From Quadrisphaera sp. INWT6 (lineage in GTDB: Bacteria; Actinomycetota; Actinomycetes; Actinomycetales; Quadrisphaeraceae), in contig NZ_VUOH01000003.1 of NCBI RefSeq assembly GCF_015390235.1, forward strand, positions 124,001 to 188,000: a DNA stretch of 64,000 nt, read 5' to 3'. Shown here piece after piece: positions 9,110-17,300 of the stretch; position 1 is the stretch's first letter; each line of letters begins with the position of its first letter. Below the pieces are notes generated by a model, which searched no databases, was not told where the DNA came from, and saw only the letters and a program-made list of their open reading frames with translations. A program made the position numbers and the translations under genes.

Positions 9110-9408
9110 CGAGGGGGCCGCGCCGGACGCTGCCGTCCGTACCCAGCGACACGGGCTGCGATGACCTCATCGCTGGTGCGTGGGCGCGGTACCGGACCAG
9201 GCTCGCTCGCGCGCTGGGCGTCGAGCCACGCGAGGACGGCGACCCTGTTGTACAGGACGCGCCGGCCGACCTTGACACTCGGCGGGCCTGTGCGTACATG
9301 CCGCCAGTACCGGACTGTCGACTCCGGGGTGCGCAGCAGCTCGGCCACCTCGCGGGTCAGCAGGTACTCGGTGGCGGGATTGGTGTGTGGGTCAGGCGTC
9401 GCGGCCAT
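9106..9408 (-). CDS. excisionase-like helix-turn-helix protein
   Basis: A 100-residue MerR-type/HTH_17 protein: YLLTREVAELLRTPESTVRYWR then GPPSVKVGRRVLYNR, the winged-helix fold of excisionases and AlpA-like regulators. ATG 9408 (MAATPDPHTN) has an AGGA 8 nt upstream; the frame is open to 9465, giving a longer alternative. It overlaps the integrase start, so Xis and Int are translationally coupled. It probably binds the repeats just upstream of it. Confidence 0.85.
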   Translation of the reverse strand: MAATPDPHTNPATEYLLTREVAELLRTPESTVRYWRHVRTGPPSVKVGRRVLYNRVAVLAWLDAQRASEPGPVPRPRTSDEVIAARVAGYGRQRPARPPR

Positions 9409-9470
9409 GGCGGAGGTCCTCGGGCTCGGCGCCCGGCAGGTCACCGGGCGGGCTGACCAGGGCATCCGCA

Positions 9471-9544
9471 GCGCCTTGCCCAGTCCCTAACAGGCGCAGC
9501 CGTTCTCGGCTCGCTTGCCGCATTCCCTTTGCCCAGTCCCTGAC
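9471..9544 (-). repeat. two direct copies of a TTGCCCAGTCCCT repeat upstream of xis
   Basis: TTGCCCAGTCCCTAAC (9476-9491) and TTGCCCAGTCCCTGAC (9529-9544) lie 53 bp apart in the control region of the int/xis pair. Related inverted copies occur near 10.55-10.62 kb. The pattern is like arm-type or Xis sites of an integrative element. Confidence 0.6.
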
Positions 9545-9605
9545 GACGCTGGTCAGACCGGCCCACGGCGGGCGCCCGCGACCCGTCTAGCTGTCTCCGC
9601 AGGCT

Positions 9606-10306
9606 CTACCGGCGCGCGAGCTCGTGAGCGACCCGCGCGTCCCGGAAGCGCAGTAGCGCCTGCGCCGCGGGCCGCGCAGAGGCGAGGTCCCACAACGCTT
9701 CGCGGCGCGCGCTCCACCGTGTCCATTCCCTGTGGGTCATCGTGGGCACGATCTCGACACCGTCACGGGCCTCGCCGTCAGCGAGGTCCGGTACTCCTGG
9801 GCCGGAGAGAACCAGGAGCGCGCGCACGGGCACTCCTGGGGCGACCTGGCGCAAGAGACCTCGGATCTTCCGGGTCGCTTCCTGGACCTGCCGCAGGTGT
9901 CCCTTCAACCCCTAGAGATGCTGGAGGTCATGGCTAGGAGTCATGGCCCACTTGACCTCCACGACCCACACCCCGTCGAGGGCCAGGACGACGTGGTCGA
10001 CGTCGGTGTTCTCGAACATCAGGGAGCTCACCACGCCGAAGACCCCACGGGCTCGGCGCAGCTCATCGCCGACGTCTGCCTCGACATTGCGGCCGATGCG
10101 GCGCAGCACCGAACCGTCGAGGAGGCTGAGCAACACGGCGAATCCTGCACGAGCAACCCCGCGCACATGCCGACGACGAAGCCCTGCCACTGAACCTCAC
10201 CGGAAGTCGGCAAGACCAGGCAGGCGCAAATCATGAGAAAGAGGACTGCGAAGGCGAGAAGGTCCCGCCACCGCCGGCGGAGGACAGTCACCCTGCGCTC
10301 GCGCAT
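9606..10306 (-). pseudogene. NERD (nuclease-related) domain membrane protein, broken
   Basis: Reading through the damage gives about 233 codons: a basic N-terminus from ATG 10306, two membrane helices (the second spans the frame break near 10150), a NERD domain with VFENTDVDHVV-type and GVWVVEVKW motifs, and a C-terminal tail. A single missing base at about 10150 (expected GTGGCA, seen GTGCA) shifts the frame. In addition a TAG at 9912-9914 interrupts the restored frame right after the NERD core. NERD proteins are found on plasmids and mobile elements and are thought to be nuclease-like. With two lesions, one a stop, I regard it as decayed. Confidence 0.7.
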
Positions 10307-10363
10307 CCGCCGCGTCACCGGATGGGCGCGGCGGAGGATCCGCCGGTCATGAGGGATGCGCAA

Positions 10364-10843
10364 TGGACCGTGTCCGCGTCGGTCGAGCCACCATTTTACG
10401 GCTATGCATCGACAGGAGCACTGATCATCTGTTTTCCGTTGCGCCTTTCAGGTGGTGCAGCAGCCGCGACTGAACCGGCGGGCCTCCGCTTGTCCGCGGC
10501 ACCCCGCACTCGCCCTCGTCACGACCGCGCCGGTCGGGACCGTACTGGGCAAGGGTCCATGGACCACTTAGATACCTTGCTCCGCTCCCAGGCACTTCCC
10601 AGCAAAAGACTGGGCAAGGCGCCCGATACCTGTCTCGCTCGTCGCCCCGTTGTGACACACGACCACCGGGCGGGGTATATGCGACATCGTGACTCAGCGC
10701 TACGGGCGCCCCCGAGCGCCCGGTAGGACGTCTCGCTGAGCGGTCGTCTTACGGGCCTGTTGTCCTTCTATACGGACTAAGGACCTCCTCCACTTCCTCA
10801 GGTCCCCAGCCACGTCCCTCCTCGAACGAGCGCAAGGAAGTCC
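10364..10843. other. gene-free stretch with inverted repeat copies
   Basis: No convincing gene on either strand, and locally lower GC around 10380-10450. It contains ACTGGGCAAGG (10544-10554) and GACTGGGCAAGGCGC (10608-10622), the latter an exact inverted match to 9471-9485, and a perfect 12-bp palindrome GGTCCATGGACC (10554-10565). It is likely the far end of the integrated element. Confidence 0.5.
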
Positions 10844-11956
10844 CTACAGCCGCAGACGGCGCACCAGCTGCGCGAAGATTAAGGCGCGGGTGTCAGCACC
10901 TGCCGGCACCGGCACCTCGGGCGTCGTGAAGCCCACGGCCACCCCCGTCCCCGGGTCGGCGAACCCGAGCGCCCCTCCGGCTCCGTCGTGCCCGAACGCC
11001 GCTTCGGTGCCGAAGTCATACCGGGGCGAGGGTTTCTGGAAGAGCACGGCGAACCCCGTCTCTACACCCAGGACCAAGTCAGGGCCGGAGGTTCGCAGCT
11101 GGGAGACGTCGGCGACCACGTCGGGGCGAAGCAAGGGCTCGATCCCGTCCGCACCGATCGCCCGCGCGTACACCTGACTCAGCCCCAGAGCCGAACCAGC
11201 GCCCGAGACCGACGCCGCCCCGGCCTCGAGGAGCTCGTGCGACTGGATCCAGGTATTACCCGGGCCGGCGGCGTCGAGCCTGCCGAGGGCGAGGTCAGCA
11301 AGTCCCTTCAGCGGCTGGGCCGGGCACTGCGTAGGCACGTGCACACGGTTCAGGCGGTGGTACTGCTCACGTGGGAGCCGGATCCAGAAGTCGACGTCAC
11401 CTGAGCCCCTGACCCGGTCCTCGTACTGGTCTATGAGCGGGCGCCCGACCAGGCGACGGACCAGCTCATCAGCCAGCGGGCCGATGGACAGGGCGTGATA
11501 GCCGTGGCCCGCGCCCGCCACCCAGGCGGGCGCCTGGGCGGCGAGGTCGGCGGCCACCGCGCGGTCACCGCCCCACGCCGCCAGCGGATAGCGACCCGTG
11601 GTGTCCAGCAGCCCCACCTGATGCGACATCAGCTGGGCGATGGTGACCCCCTCCTTGCCCCGGGCGGCGAACTCCGGCCAGAAGCGCGCAACGGGCTCCT
11701 CAGCGCGCACATCGGCGTCCTGGAGCGCTAGGGCCAGCGCCACCCCTGCCACGCCCTTGGTCGCCGAGGCCTGCAGGTGCAGAGGGCGACTGTCGTCGTC
11801 ATAACCCGCACCGGCGGCAACGTCCACCACCAGCTCACCATCGGCATGCACGGCCAACTGGAACGTCAGATGCGAGTCATCGGTCAGCAATCGGGTAGCC
11901 ACATCGGCCACCCGCCCCCACCCCTGCGCCAGGGCACGGACCCTCAGCGCGCTCAC
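10844..11956 (-). CDS. serine hydrolase, beta-lactamase/esterase family
   Basis: A 370-residue protein of the class C beta-lactamase fold (family VIII esterase or penicillin-binding type). The nucleophile box is SATKG (S-x-x-K) near residue 70, a Tyr occurs in GYHALSIG, and the third box is HDGAGGALGF. No signal peptide, so a cytoplasmic esterase or deacylase is more likely than a lactamase. GTG 11956 overlaps the permease stop (GTGA), making it the last gene of the sugar operon; it may trim an acyl or ester group from the imported compound. That role is inferred from position only. Confidence 0.82.
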   Translation of the reverse strand: MSALRVRALAQGWGRVADVATRLLTDDSHLTFQLAVHADGELVVDVAAGAGYDDDSRPLHLQASATKGVAGVALALALQDADVRAEEPVARFWPEFAARGKEGVTIAQLMSHQVGLLDTTGRYPLAAWGGDRAVAADLAAQAPAWVAGAGHGYHALSIGPLADELVRRLVGRPLIDQYEDRVRGSGDVDFWIRLPREQYHRLNRVHVPTQCPAQPLKGLADLALGRLDAAGPGNTWIQSHELLEAGAASVSGAGSALGLSQVYARAIGADGIEPLLRPDVVADVSQLRTSGPDLVLGVETGFAVLFQKPSPRYDFGTEAAFGHDGAGGALGFADPGTGVAVGFTTPEVPVPAGADTRALIFAQLVRRLRL

Positions 11957-12756
11957 TTCACCGCGCCTCCGGTGACCCCCGCCGCGATGTAGCGCTGCGC
12001 GACCACCAGGAGCGCCGCCGCCGGGATGCTCGCGATGGTCGCAGTCGCCATCAGCGCCGCCCAGCTCTGCGTGTGGGCACCGATGAAGGTGTACATGCTC
12101 AGCGTGATCGGCACGACGTCCTGCCCGGTGGTCAATGTCAAGGCAAACAGGAAGTCGCTCCAGGCGAACAGGAAGGCGAAGACGGCAGCCGTGACCAGGG
12201 CGTTGCGGCTCAGCGGCAGCACGATCGACCAGAACAGACGCAGCTCGCTCGCTCCGTCGATCTTCGCCGCCTCGATGAGCGAGGAGGGGATGTTGGTCAT
12301 GAACGAACGCATCAGCAAGATGCAGAACGGCACGCCGAGTGACGCGTCGGCAAGGATCAGGCCGATGCGGGAGTCGATGAGCCCGACGTCGTTGTACAGG
12401 GAGTACAGCCCGTTGGCGATGACGATCCCCGGGATCATCTGGGTGATCACCAGCAGCGTCAGCAGCGCCGCCCCGCCGGGCAGAGGGAGCGCGGTCCGCG
12501 ATAGGCCGTAGGCGGCGGGCGCCGAGACCGCCAGGCAGACGAGAACGGCGCCGACGGCAATGACCAGGCTCGTGCCCAGGTTGCCCAGCTGTGAGTCGAT
12601 GGCCTCGCGGTAGCCGCCCAGGTCGACCTGGAAGGGGAACCACTGGGTGCTCAGGAGGTTCTCGCTGCCCTGCAAAGAGGTGTTGACCATCCAGTAGACC
12701 GGGAACAGCAGCACGGCGACGATGACGACGCCGAAAGCGGTGCGCAGAGCCGACAT
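11953..12756 (-). CDS. carbohydrate ABC transporter permease (MalG-type)
   Basis: A 267-residue, six-helix inner membrane permease. The EAA loop reads EAAKIDGASELRLFWSIVLPL, the contact site for the ATPase. ATG 12756 falls close to the first helix; upstream, the same frame is open back to about 12890 with a basic tail (GRKSGRSSRRRSA) but no good start, whereas an ATG at 12890 in another frame (MTAPTLHALT) sits right behind the previous stop. One missing base between them would join the two and give a 312-residue protein of typical length. The ATPase is not encoded here; a shared MsiK-type ATPase is expected. Confidence 0.85.
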   Translation of the reverse strand: MSALRTAFGVVIVAVLLFPVYWMVNTSLQGSENLLSTQWFPFQVDLGGYREAIDSQLGNLGTSLVIAVGAVLVCLAVSAPAAYGLSRTALPLPGGAALLTLLVITQMIPGIVIANGLYSLYNDVGLIDSRIGLILADASLGVPFCILLMRSFMTNIPSSLIEAAKIDGASELRLFWSIVLPLSRNALVTAAVFAFLFAWSDFLFALTLTTGQDVVPITLSMYTFIGAHTQSWAALMATATIASIPAAALLVVAQRYIAAGVTGGAVK

Positions 12757-12891
12757 CGCGCTGCGCCTGCTGCTCCGTCCTGACTTGCGTCCGGACTGGT
12801 CCCTGAGCCCGGAGCCGGGTGCGGCGCTGCTGCCTGCAGGGTGGCGCAGCTCACGACGTCGGTCAGTGCGTGCAGGGTGGGTGCAGTCATG

Positions 12892-13869
12892 TCAGCCTGC
12901 CAGGTCGCTCGCGCGGCGGTTCGCCCGCAGCTGGACGGCAGCGACCAGCAGCGTGACGACGATGAGGATGTTGCTCAGGGCAGCTCCGGTGCCGAACTGG
13001 AAGTCGCGGAAGGAGAGCTGGTAGGCCTGCGTGGCGTAGGTGTCCGACGCGCCGGCCGGGCCACCGCCGGTCAGGGCCAGCACGATGTCGAGCACGCGGA
13101 TCGTGTAGATGAACCCGAGCATCAGCACGATCACCACCACCGGCCGCAGCAGCGGCCAGGTGATGCGGCGGAAGGCGCGGGCCCCGGTCGCGCCATCCAG
13201 GGAGGCTGCCTCGTACAGGTCCTGAGGGATCTCCTGCAGACCCCCGTAGAGGATCACCATGACGAACGGGATACCCACCCAGACGTTCACGATGATGACG
13301 GAGTAGAGCGCCACGGACGGGTCGGTCAGCCAGGGGACGGCGCCCAGCCCCACCAGGCCCAGCAGCTCGTTCAGCACCCCGGAGGTGCCCTCCATCATCC
13401 GCCGCCACACGGCGGAGGAGATGATCAGCGGTAGCAGCCAGGGCAGCAGCACTAGGGAGCGCAGCACGGCGTTGAGCCGAAAGTGCGCGTTAAAGTACAC
13501 CGCCAGTGCCAATCCGATGACGAACGTCGCAGCCAGGGAGACCAGCGTGAAGATCGCCGTGTTGAAGGTGATCCGCCCGAAGGTCCGCGACGTGACGACG
13601 TCGACGTAGTTGGCGAACCCGACGAAGGGCGCCTCGCCGGTGTAGAAGGTCGCCGTCGTGTACTCGCGGAAGCTCGTGGTGATGTTGTTGACCACCGGCA
13701 CCGCGAAGAACGCCAGCATGTAGAGCGCGGCTGGAAGTACGAACCACCACATCGTCCACCGGCGGCGCCGCAGCACGCCGCGAGGTGCACCTTGGGCCGT
13801 GGTGACCGCTACACCCTGGGTGTCGGGGTCCACCGGTCCGGGCTCGAGGGTGCTGGCGGGGGTGCTCAC
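12892..13869 (-). CDS. carbohydrate ABC transporter permease (MalF-type)
   Basis: A 325-residue permease with six helices after a 45-residue polar N-terminus. The EAA motif reads EAASLDGATGARAFRRITWPL. GTG 13869 overlaps the binding-protein stop as GTGA, so translation is coupled. It pairs with the downstream MalG-type subunit. Confidence 0.92.
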   Translation of the reverse strand: MSTPASTLEPGPVDPDTQGVAVTTAQGAPRGVLRRRRWTMWWFVLPAALYMLAFFAVPVVNNITTSFREYTTATFYTGEAPFVGFANYVDVVTSRTFGRITFNTAIFTLVSLAATFVIGLALAVYFNAHFRLNAVLRSLVLLPWLLPLIISSAVWRRMMEGTSGVLNELLGLVGLGAVPWLTDPSVALYSVIIVNVWVGIPFVMVILYGGLQEIPQDLYEAASLDGATGARAFRRITWPLLRPVVVIVLMLGFIYTIRVLDIVLALTGGGPAGASDTYATQAYQLSFRDFQFGTGAALSNILIVVTLLVAAVQLRANRRASDLAG

Positions 13870-15101
13870 TGCGCCTCCACGTCGGCCTGGGCTGCGGCGA
13901 GTGCGTCCGGGACGCTCTCCTGACCCGAGATGACAGCCTGGATAGCTGTGGAAAGGGCCGCGTCCACCGCCGGCCACTTCAGGCCTGAGTCAGATGTGAG
14001 GGCCTTGGCGGTGGTGACGGTCTGCACGATGGGAGCCATCTCCGGCTGCTGCTGGGCCAGCTGCTGGGCTGAGGCCGAGTCGCTGGGAACGGTGTTGTTC
14101 TGCAGCGCCGTGGCCAGCTGGGTCTGCGGCGCGTTCAGGCAGGTGACCACGCTGGCCGCGGCCTGCTCGCGCTCGGGAGTGCTGCGTCCGACCGTCCACA
14201 GCTCCCCACCCAGGGGGGCGACGGGGGTGTCACCAGCTGCGGGTACGGGGATGGTGGTGCTGGCCCACTGGAGGCCTTCGGTGGCGTTCAGGCTGGGGAT
14301 CTGCCACGGCCCGTTGATCATCATGGCGGCCCTACCGGCGGCGAACTGGTCCTTGGCGTCGGCCTGGGTCCAGTTCACCGCAGAGGTGGAGACGTAGCCC
14401 TTGGTCGCTAGACCGGTGTAGAAGCTCACAGCCTCCTGGGCCTGCGGGCTGGTGAGGTCCAGCTGGGAGCCGCCGTTGCCCCACAGGAACGGGATGAAGG
14501 TCCAGGTGCCCTCGGTGCCGGAGGCCGCGGCGTAAGCGAAGCCCTGGTGCTCGGGGGTGGTGAGCGCCGCCGCGGCGGCCTCGAGCTCGGGCCAGGTGGT
14601 CGGGACGGCGACGCCGGCGTCAGCGAGCATCTGGGTGTTGTAGAAGAGCACAAGGGTGTTGACGTTGGGCGCCAGCCCGTACAGGTCACCCTCGTACTGC
14701 CCGGTCTCCAGCACCGACGGCAGGTACCCGCTGGTGTCCACGTCAAGGTCGGTCAGCGGAACCAGGGCCCCGGTGGAGGCGAACTGCGGCAGGTCGGGGT
14801 TGTTGACCATGACTACGTCGGGCACGGTCTTGGCCGAGACCTGCTGCAGGACACGGGCGTTGTACTGGCTGGACGGCACACTGGAGTGGCTGATGGTGGC
14901 CCCGGCCTGCGCGGCGCAGTCGCTGAGGCGCTTCTCGGTGTCGGTGTGCGAGGGCTCATCGGTGTAGTAGTCCAGGGCGGTCAGCTCGAGCGGGCCGCCG
15001 GAGGCGTCGTCGCCAGAGGAGCTGGAGCAGGCGCCCAGCGCCAGCGGCAGGGCGAGAACCGCCGCCAGTGCGGCGCGACGGGTGCGGGTGCGAGTCATCA
15101 T
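13866..15101 (-). CDS. sugar-binding lipoprotein of an ABC importer
   Basis: A 411-residue family 1 extracellular solute-binding protein. A twin-Arg-like basic start, a hydrophobic stretch and the lipobox LALGACSS place the mature lipid-anchored protein outside the membrane from Cys-24 or so. It contains the usual PDVVMVNNPDLPQFA and LYGLAPNVNTLVLFYNT segments. ATG 15101 has AAAGAGG upstream; a second ATG follows at once. Substrate is probably a sugar or polyol acted on by the isomerase/dehydrogenase genes upstream in the same operon. Confidence 0.93.
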   Translation of the reverse strand: MMTRTRTRRAALAAVLALPLALGACSSSSGDDASGGPLELTALDYYTDEPSHTDTEKRLSDCAAQAGATISHSSVPSSQYNARVLQQVSAKTVPDVVMVNNPDLPQFASTGALVPLTDLDVDTSGYLPSVLETGQYEGDLYGLAPNVNTLVLFYNTQMLADAGVAVPTTWPELEAAAAALTTPEHQGFAYAAASGTEGTWTFIPFLWGNGGSQLDLTSPQAQEAVSFYTGLATKGYVSTSAVNWTQADAKDQFAAGRAAMMINGPWQIPSLNATEGLQWASTTIPVPAAGDTPVAPLGGELWTVGRSTPEREQAAASVVTCLNAPQTQLATALQNNTVPSDSASAQQLAQQQPEMAPIVQTVTTAKALTSDSGLKWPAVDAALSTAIQAVISGQESVPDALAAAQADVEAQ

Positions 15102-15133
15102 TGACCTCTTTCGGGGGTGCTGTCGGCGGTCGG

Positions 15134-15165
15134 CCGGTGGTCCGGTGGTCCGGTGGTCCGGTGGA
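15134..15165. repeat. four tandem 8-bp units (CCGGTGGT)
   Basis: Three perfect copies and one with a final A, in the 76-bp gap between the PmoA-like gene and the binding-protein gene, just ahead of the latter's ribosome-binding site. Copy number could vary by slippage. It could affect mRNA structure in this gap; that is inference. Confidence 0.75.
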
Positions 15166-15177
15166 GCAGGGCGGCTG

Positions 15178-16107
15178 TCAGGCGGTGGCGGGCTGCGCAG
15201 CCCACGCCGCAAGAGCGGTCTCGAGCACTTCCGGCTCGGGTGCGCCGGGCAGGACGACCACGCGGGTCCGCAGCCGCAGGTCCTCACCCGCGGCGAGCAC
15301 TCGGTCGCCGTGCATGAGGGGGGCGGTGGCCAGGAAGCCGAACCCGTCGGCCGCGGTCGCTGCGTAGACGGGGTGGGGGGCGCCCTCATCTGCGGGGTGA
15401 GGCAGCAGCGCCACCCCGCCCCGGCCGGGGACCTCGGGCTCGTCCACCTCGGCGCCATCGACCAGGCCGCTGTAGGCGGCCCATGTGGCGACCTCGCCGT
15501 GGACGGCGACAGCTCCCGAGCGCCCCCCGGAGGCGAGGATCTCCTCGCCGTCGGCCATGGCGCGGGCAGCGCGGTAGTTCAAGCCCGCATAACCGCCCCA
15601 GCTGGTCTGCGGCCACGGGGTGGTGGACAGCGCCACTTCGCGGGTGGCGCGCCAGCGCTGGTCCCAGTCGAGCACCCAAGCGCCAGCCAGCAGCGGGTCC
15701 AGGCCAGCGGTCACCTCACGCTGCTCGGTCAGCAGCACCTCGGTGGTGGCGTCGACGGTCCAGTCGAGCTGTTCGTGCACGGTGACCCGCCCGTTGTCCT
15801 CGCGCACGGCGTGCTCGCGCACGAGGCTCCGCCCGAGGCCGCTGCGGTTCCCCCCGTACCCGGGGTGGTCCTCCCAGAACAGGACGTCGTCCACGAACTT
15901 CCAGGACCACCACAGCCCGTGGTGCCAGCGGTGATCGTGGGGGGCGTGAGTGGTGAGCACGCCCCGGTGGGTCAGCGGGCGCAGGTCGTCGAGGTAGGGG
16001 TGGTTGGCGCCCGTGCCCCAGTGGAACCGAGCAACGGGCTGGCCCTGCGGGCCGAGCAGCTCACCGGTCTGTCCCGGTCCTTGCTGCCAAGTCAGGCCAC
16101 CGCTCAT
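15178..16107 (-). CDS. PmoA-like (DUF6807) family protein
   Basis: A 309-residue protein of the family annotated as 'methane oxygenase PmoA' or DUF6807, which has nothing to do with membrane methane monooxygenase. Visible: PHDHRWHHGLWWSWKFV, NYRAARAMADGEEI and ATWAAYSGLVDG. These proteins are regularly co-encoded with Gfo/Idh/MocA dehydrogenases and TIM-barrel isomerases in sugar-degradation operons; their activity is not established. ATG 16107 overlaps the dehydrogenase stop (ATGA). Confidence 0.85.
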   Translation of the reverse strand: MSGGLTWQQGPGQTGELLGPQGQPVARFHWGTGANHPYLDDLRPLTHRGVLTTHAPHDHRWHHGLWWSWKFVDDVLFWEDHPGYGGNRSGLGRSLVREHAVREDNGRVTVHEQLDWTVDATTEVLLTEQREVTAGLDPLLAGAWVLDWDQRWRATREVALSTTPWPQTSWGGYAGLNYRAARAMADGEEILASGGRSGAVAVHGEVATWAAYSGLVDGAEVDEPEVPGRGGVALLPHPADEGAPHPVYAATAADGFGFLATAPLMHGDRVLAAGEDLRLRTRVVVLPGAPEPEVLETALAAWAAQPATA

Positions 16108-17300
16108 GCGAGCGCCCGCGCGGCGGAGGCGTCCACCGGGGCCTCCGGAAGCGGCGGCTGCCAGCCCGAGAAGCCATGCGACCAGCCCGTGCCGTAGTCG
16201 GGATCCCAGCGGTCGCCCATCACCTCGGCCAGCTCAACCACGCGGTGCTGAGCACCGGAGGTGTAGGTCGCCTCCAGCACCGCCATCACGGCGAGGTTGT
16301 CCTGCACCGAGCACAGAGGCGCCTGACCGGCGGCCAGTGCCTGGCGGAAGTGCGCCATGGTGAGCCCGAATGCGTGGGGGAACCACGTGCCGCGTACGTG
16401 CGGCGCGATGGACCGCCGCTGCACCTGGCTCCCGCCATCGGTGCGGGTGGAGATGACCACGTCGCCCTCGGGGCGCCAGTCGACCAGACCGTCCGGGCCC
16501 TGCACCCACACGGCCTCGTTCCCGTGGGGCACGGGCTCGGTGCCGTAGTACGTGCCGGTGGAGACGAGCACCAGCTGCAGGCCGCTGCGGTAGCGCAGGG
16601 CTAGGTGCCCCCAGCCGTCGGAGGTGACCCCGGGTTGGGACACGTCGTGCCCGGTCAGGGCGTGCACCTGCTCCGGCGGGCCGAACAGCAGCTGCAGCAG
16701 CCCCAGGTGGTGGACCGAGAGGCCGGCGGTCCACCAGCGCTCGTCCTTGCCGAACCACGGGTGGTCGGGCAGGTCGAACTGGTACTGCGCCACCAGCTGG
16801 GCGTAGCTGGGCTCGCCGGCCACCCGGTCCTGGCACAGTGCCGTCGCCAGGGCGATGGCCGAGGGGGTGAAGCACATGTTCTGGTTGACCATGCCGACCA
16901 CGCCCGCAGCCTCGGCGGTTTCGACCAGCTCCAGGGCGTCGGCGTAGGTCATGGCCATTGGCTTCTGCACGAGGAAGGGCTTGCCGGCGGCGGCGATCTG
17001 CTCCACCACCGGTAGGCGGGTGGAGCGGTGGTGCGGGGTGGCGAGGTCGACGACACCGACAGCGGGGTCGGCCAGCAGATCCGCCAAGTCCGCGTAGACG
17101 ACGGCGCCGGGGGTGTCTGCGGCGAGGCGGGCACGGGCGGCGGGGTCGGGGTCGTAGCCGGCCACCACGGGCTGGCCGTACAGGCGGTAGCCCTCGCGGT
17201 GGGCGGTGGTGATGCTGCCGAGCCCCACCTGTCCCACACCCCAGGCCGGCTGGGAATTACTCGTGGTGCTGTTCTCCGTGCCGTTCGTCGTGCCGGTCAT
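16104..17300 (-). CDS. Gfo/Idh/MocA-family oxidoreductase
   Basis: A 398-residue NAD(P)-dependent sugar/cyclitol dehydrogenase. The Rossmann motif is GVGQVGLGSITTAH and the catalytic-lysine box reads VQKPMA, where the usual EKP has Gln for Glu but keeps the Lys. The C-terminal alpha/beta domain includes WWTAGLSVHHLGLLQ. ATG 17300 overlaps the isomerase stop. It probably oxidises or reduces the imported sugar in sequence with the isomerase. Confidence 0.93.
   Translation of the reverse strand: MTGTTNGTENSTTSNSQPAWGVGQVGLGSITTAHREGYRLYGQPVVAGYDPDPAARARLAADTPGAVVYADLADLLADPAVGVVDLATPHHRSTRLPVVEQIAAAGKPFLVQKPMAMTYADALELVETAEAAGVVGMVNQNMCFTPSAIALATALCQDRVAGEPSYAQLVAQYQFDLPDHPWFGKDERWWTAGLSVHHLGLLQLLFGPPEQVHALTGHDVSQPGVTSDGWGHLALRYRSGLQLVLVSTGTYYGTEPVPHGNEAVWVQGPDGLVDWRPEGDVVISTRTDGGSQVQRRSIAPHVRGTWFPHAFGLTMAHFRQALAAGQAPLCSVQDNLAVMAVLEATYTSGAQHRVVELAEVMGDRWDPDYGTGWSHGFSGWQPPLPEAPVDASAARALA

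Noticed and set aside
15178-16107. Methane monooxygenase subunit (PmoA)
   Set aside because: The database name of this family is misleading; the protein is soluble, has no membrane helices or copper ligands, and sits in a sugar operon.
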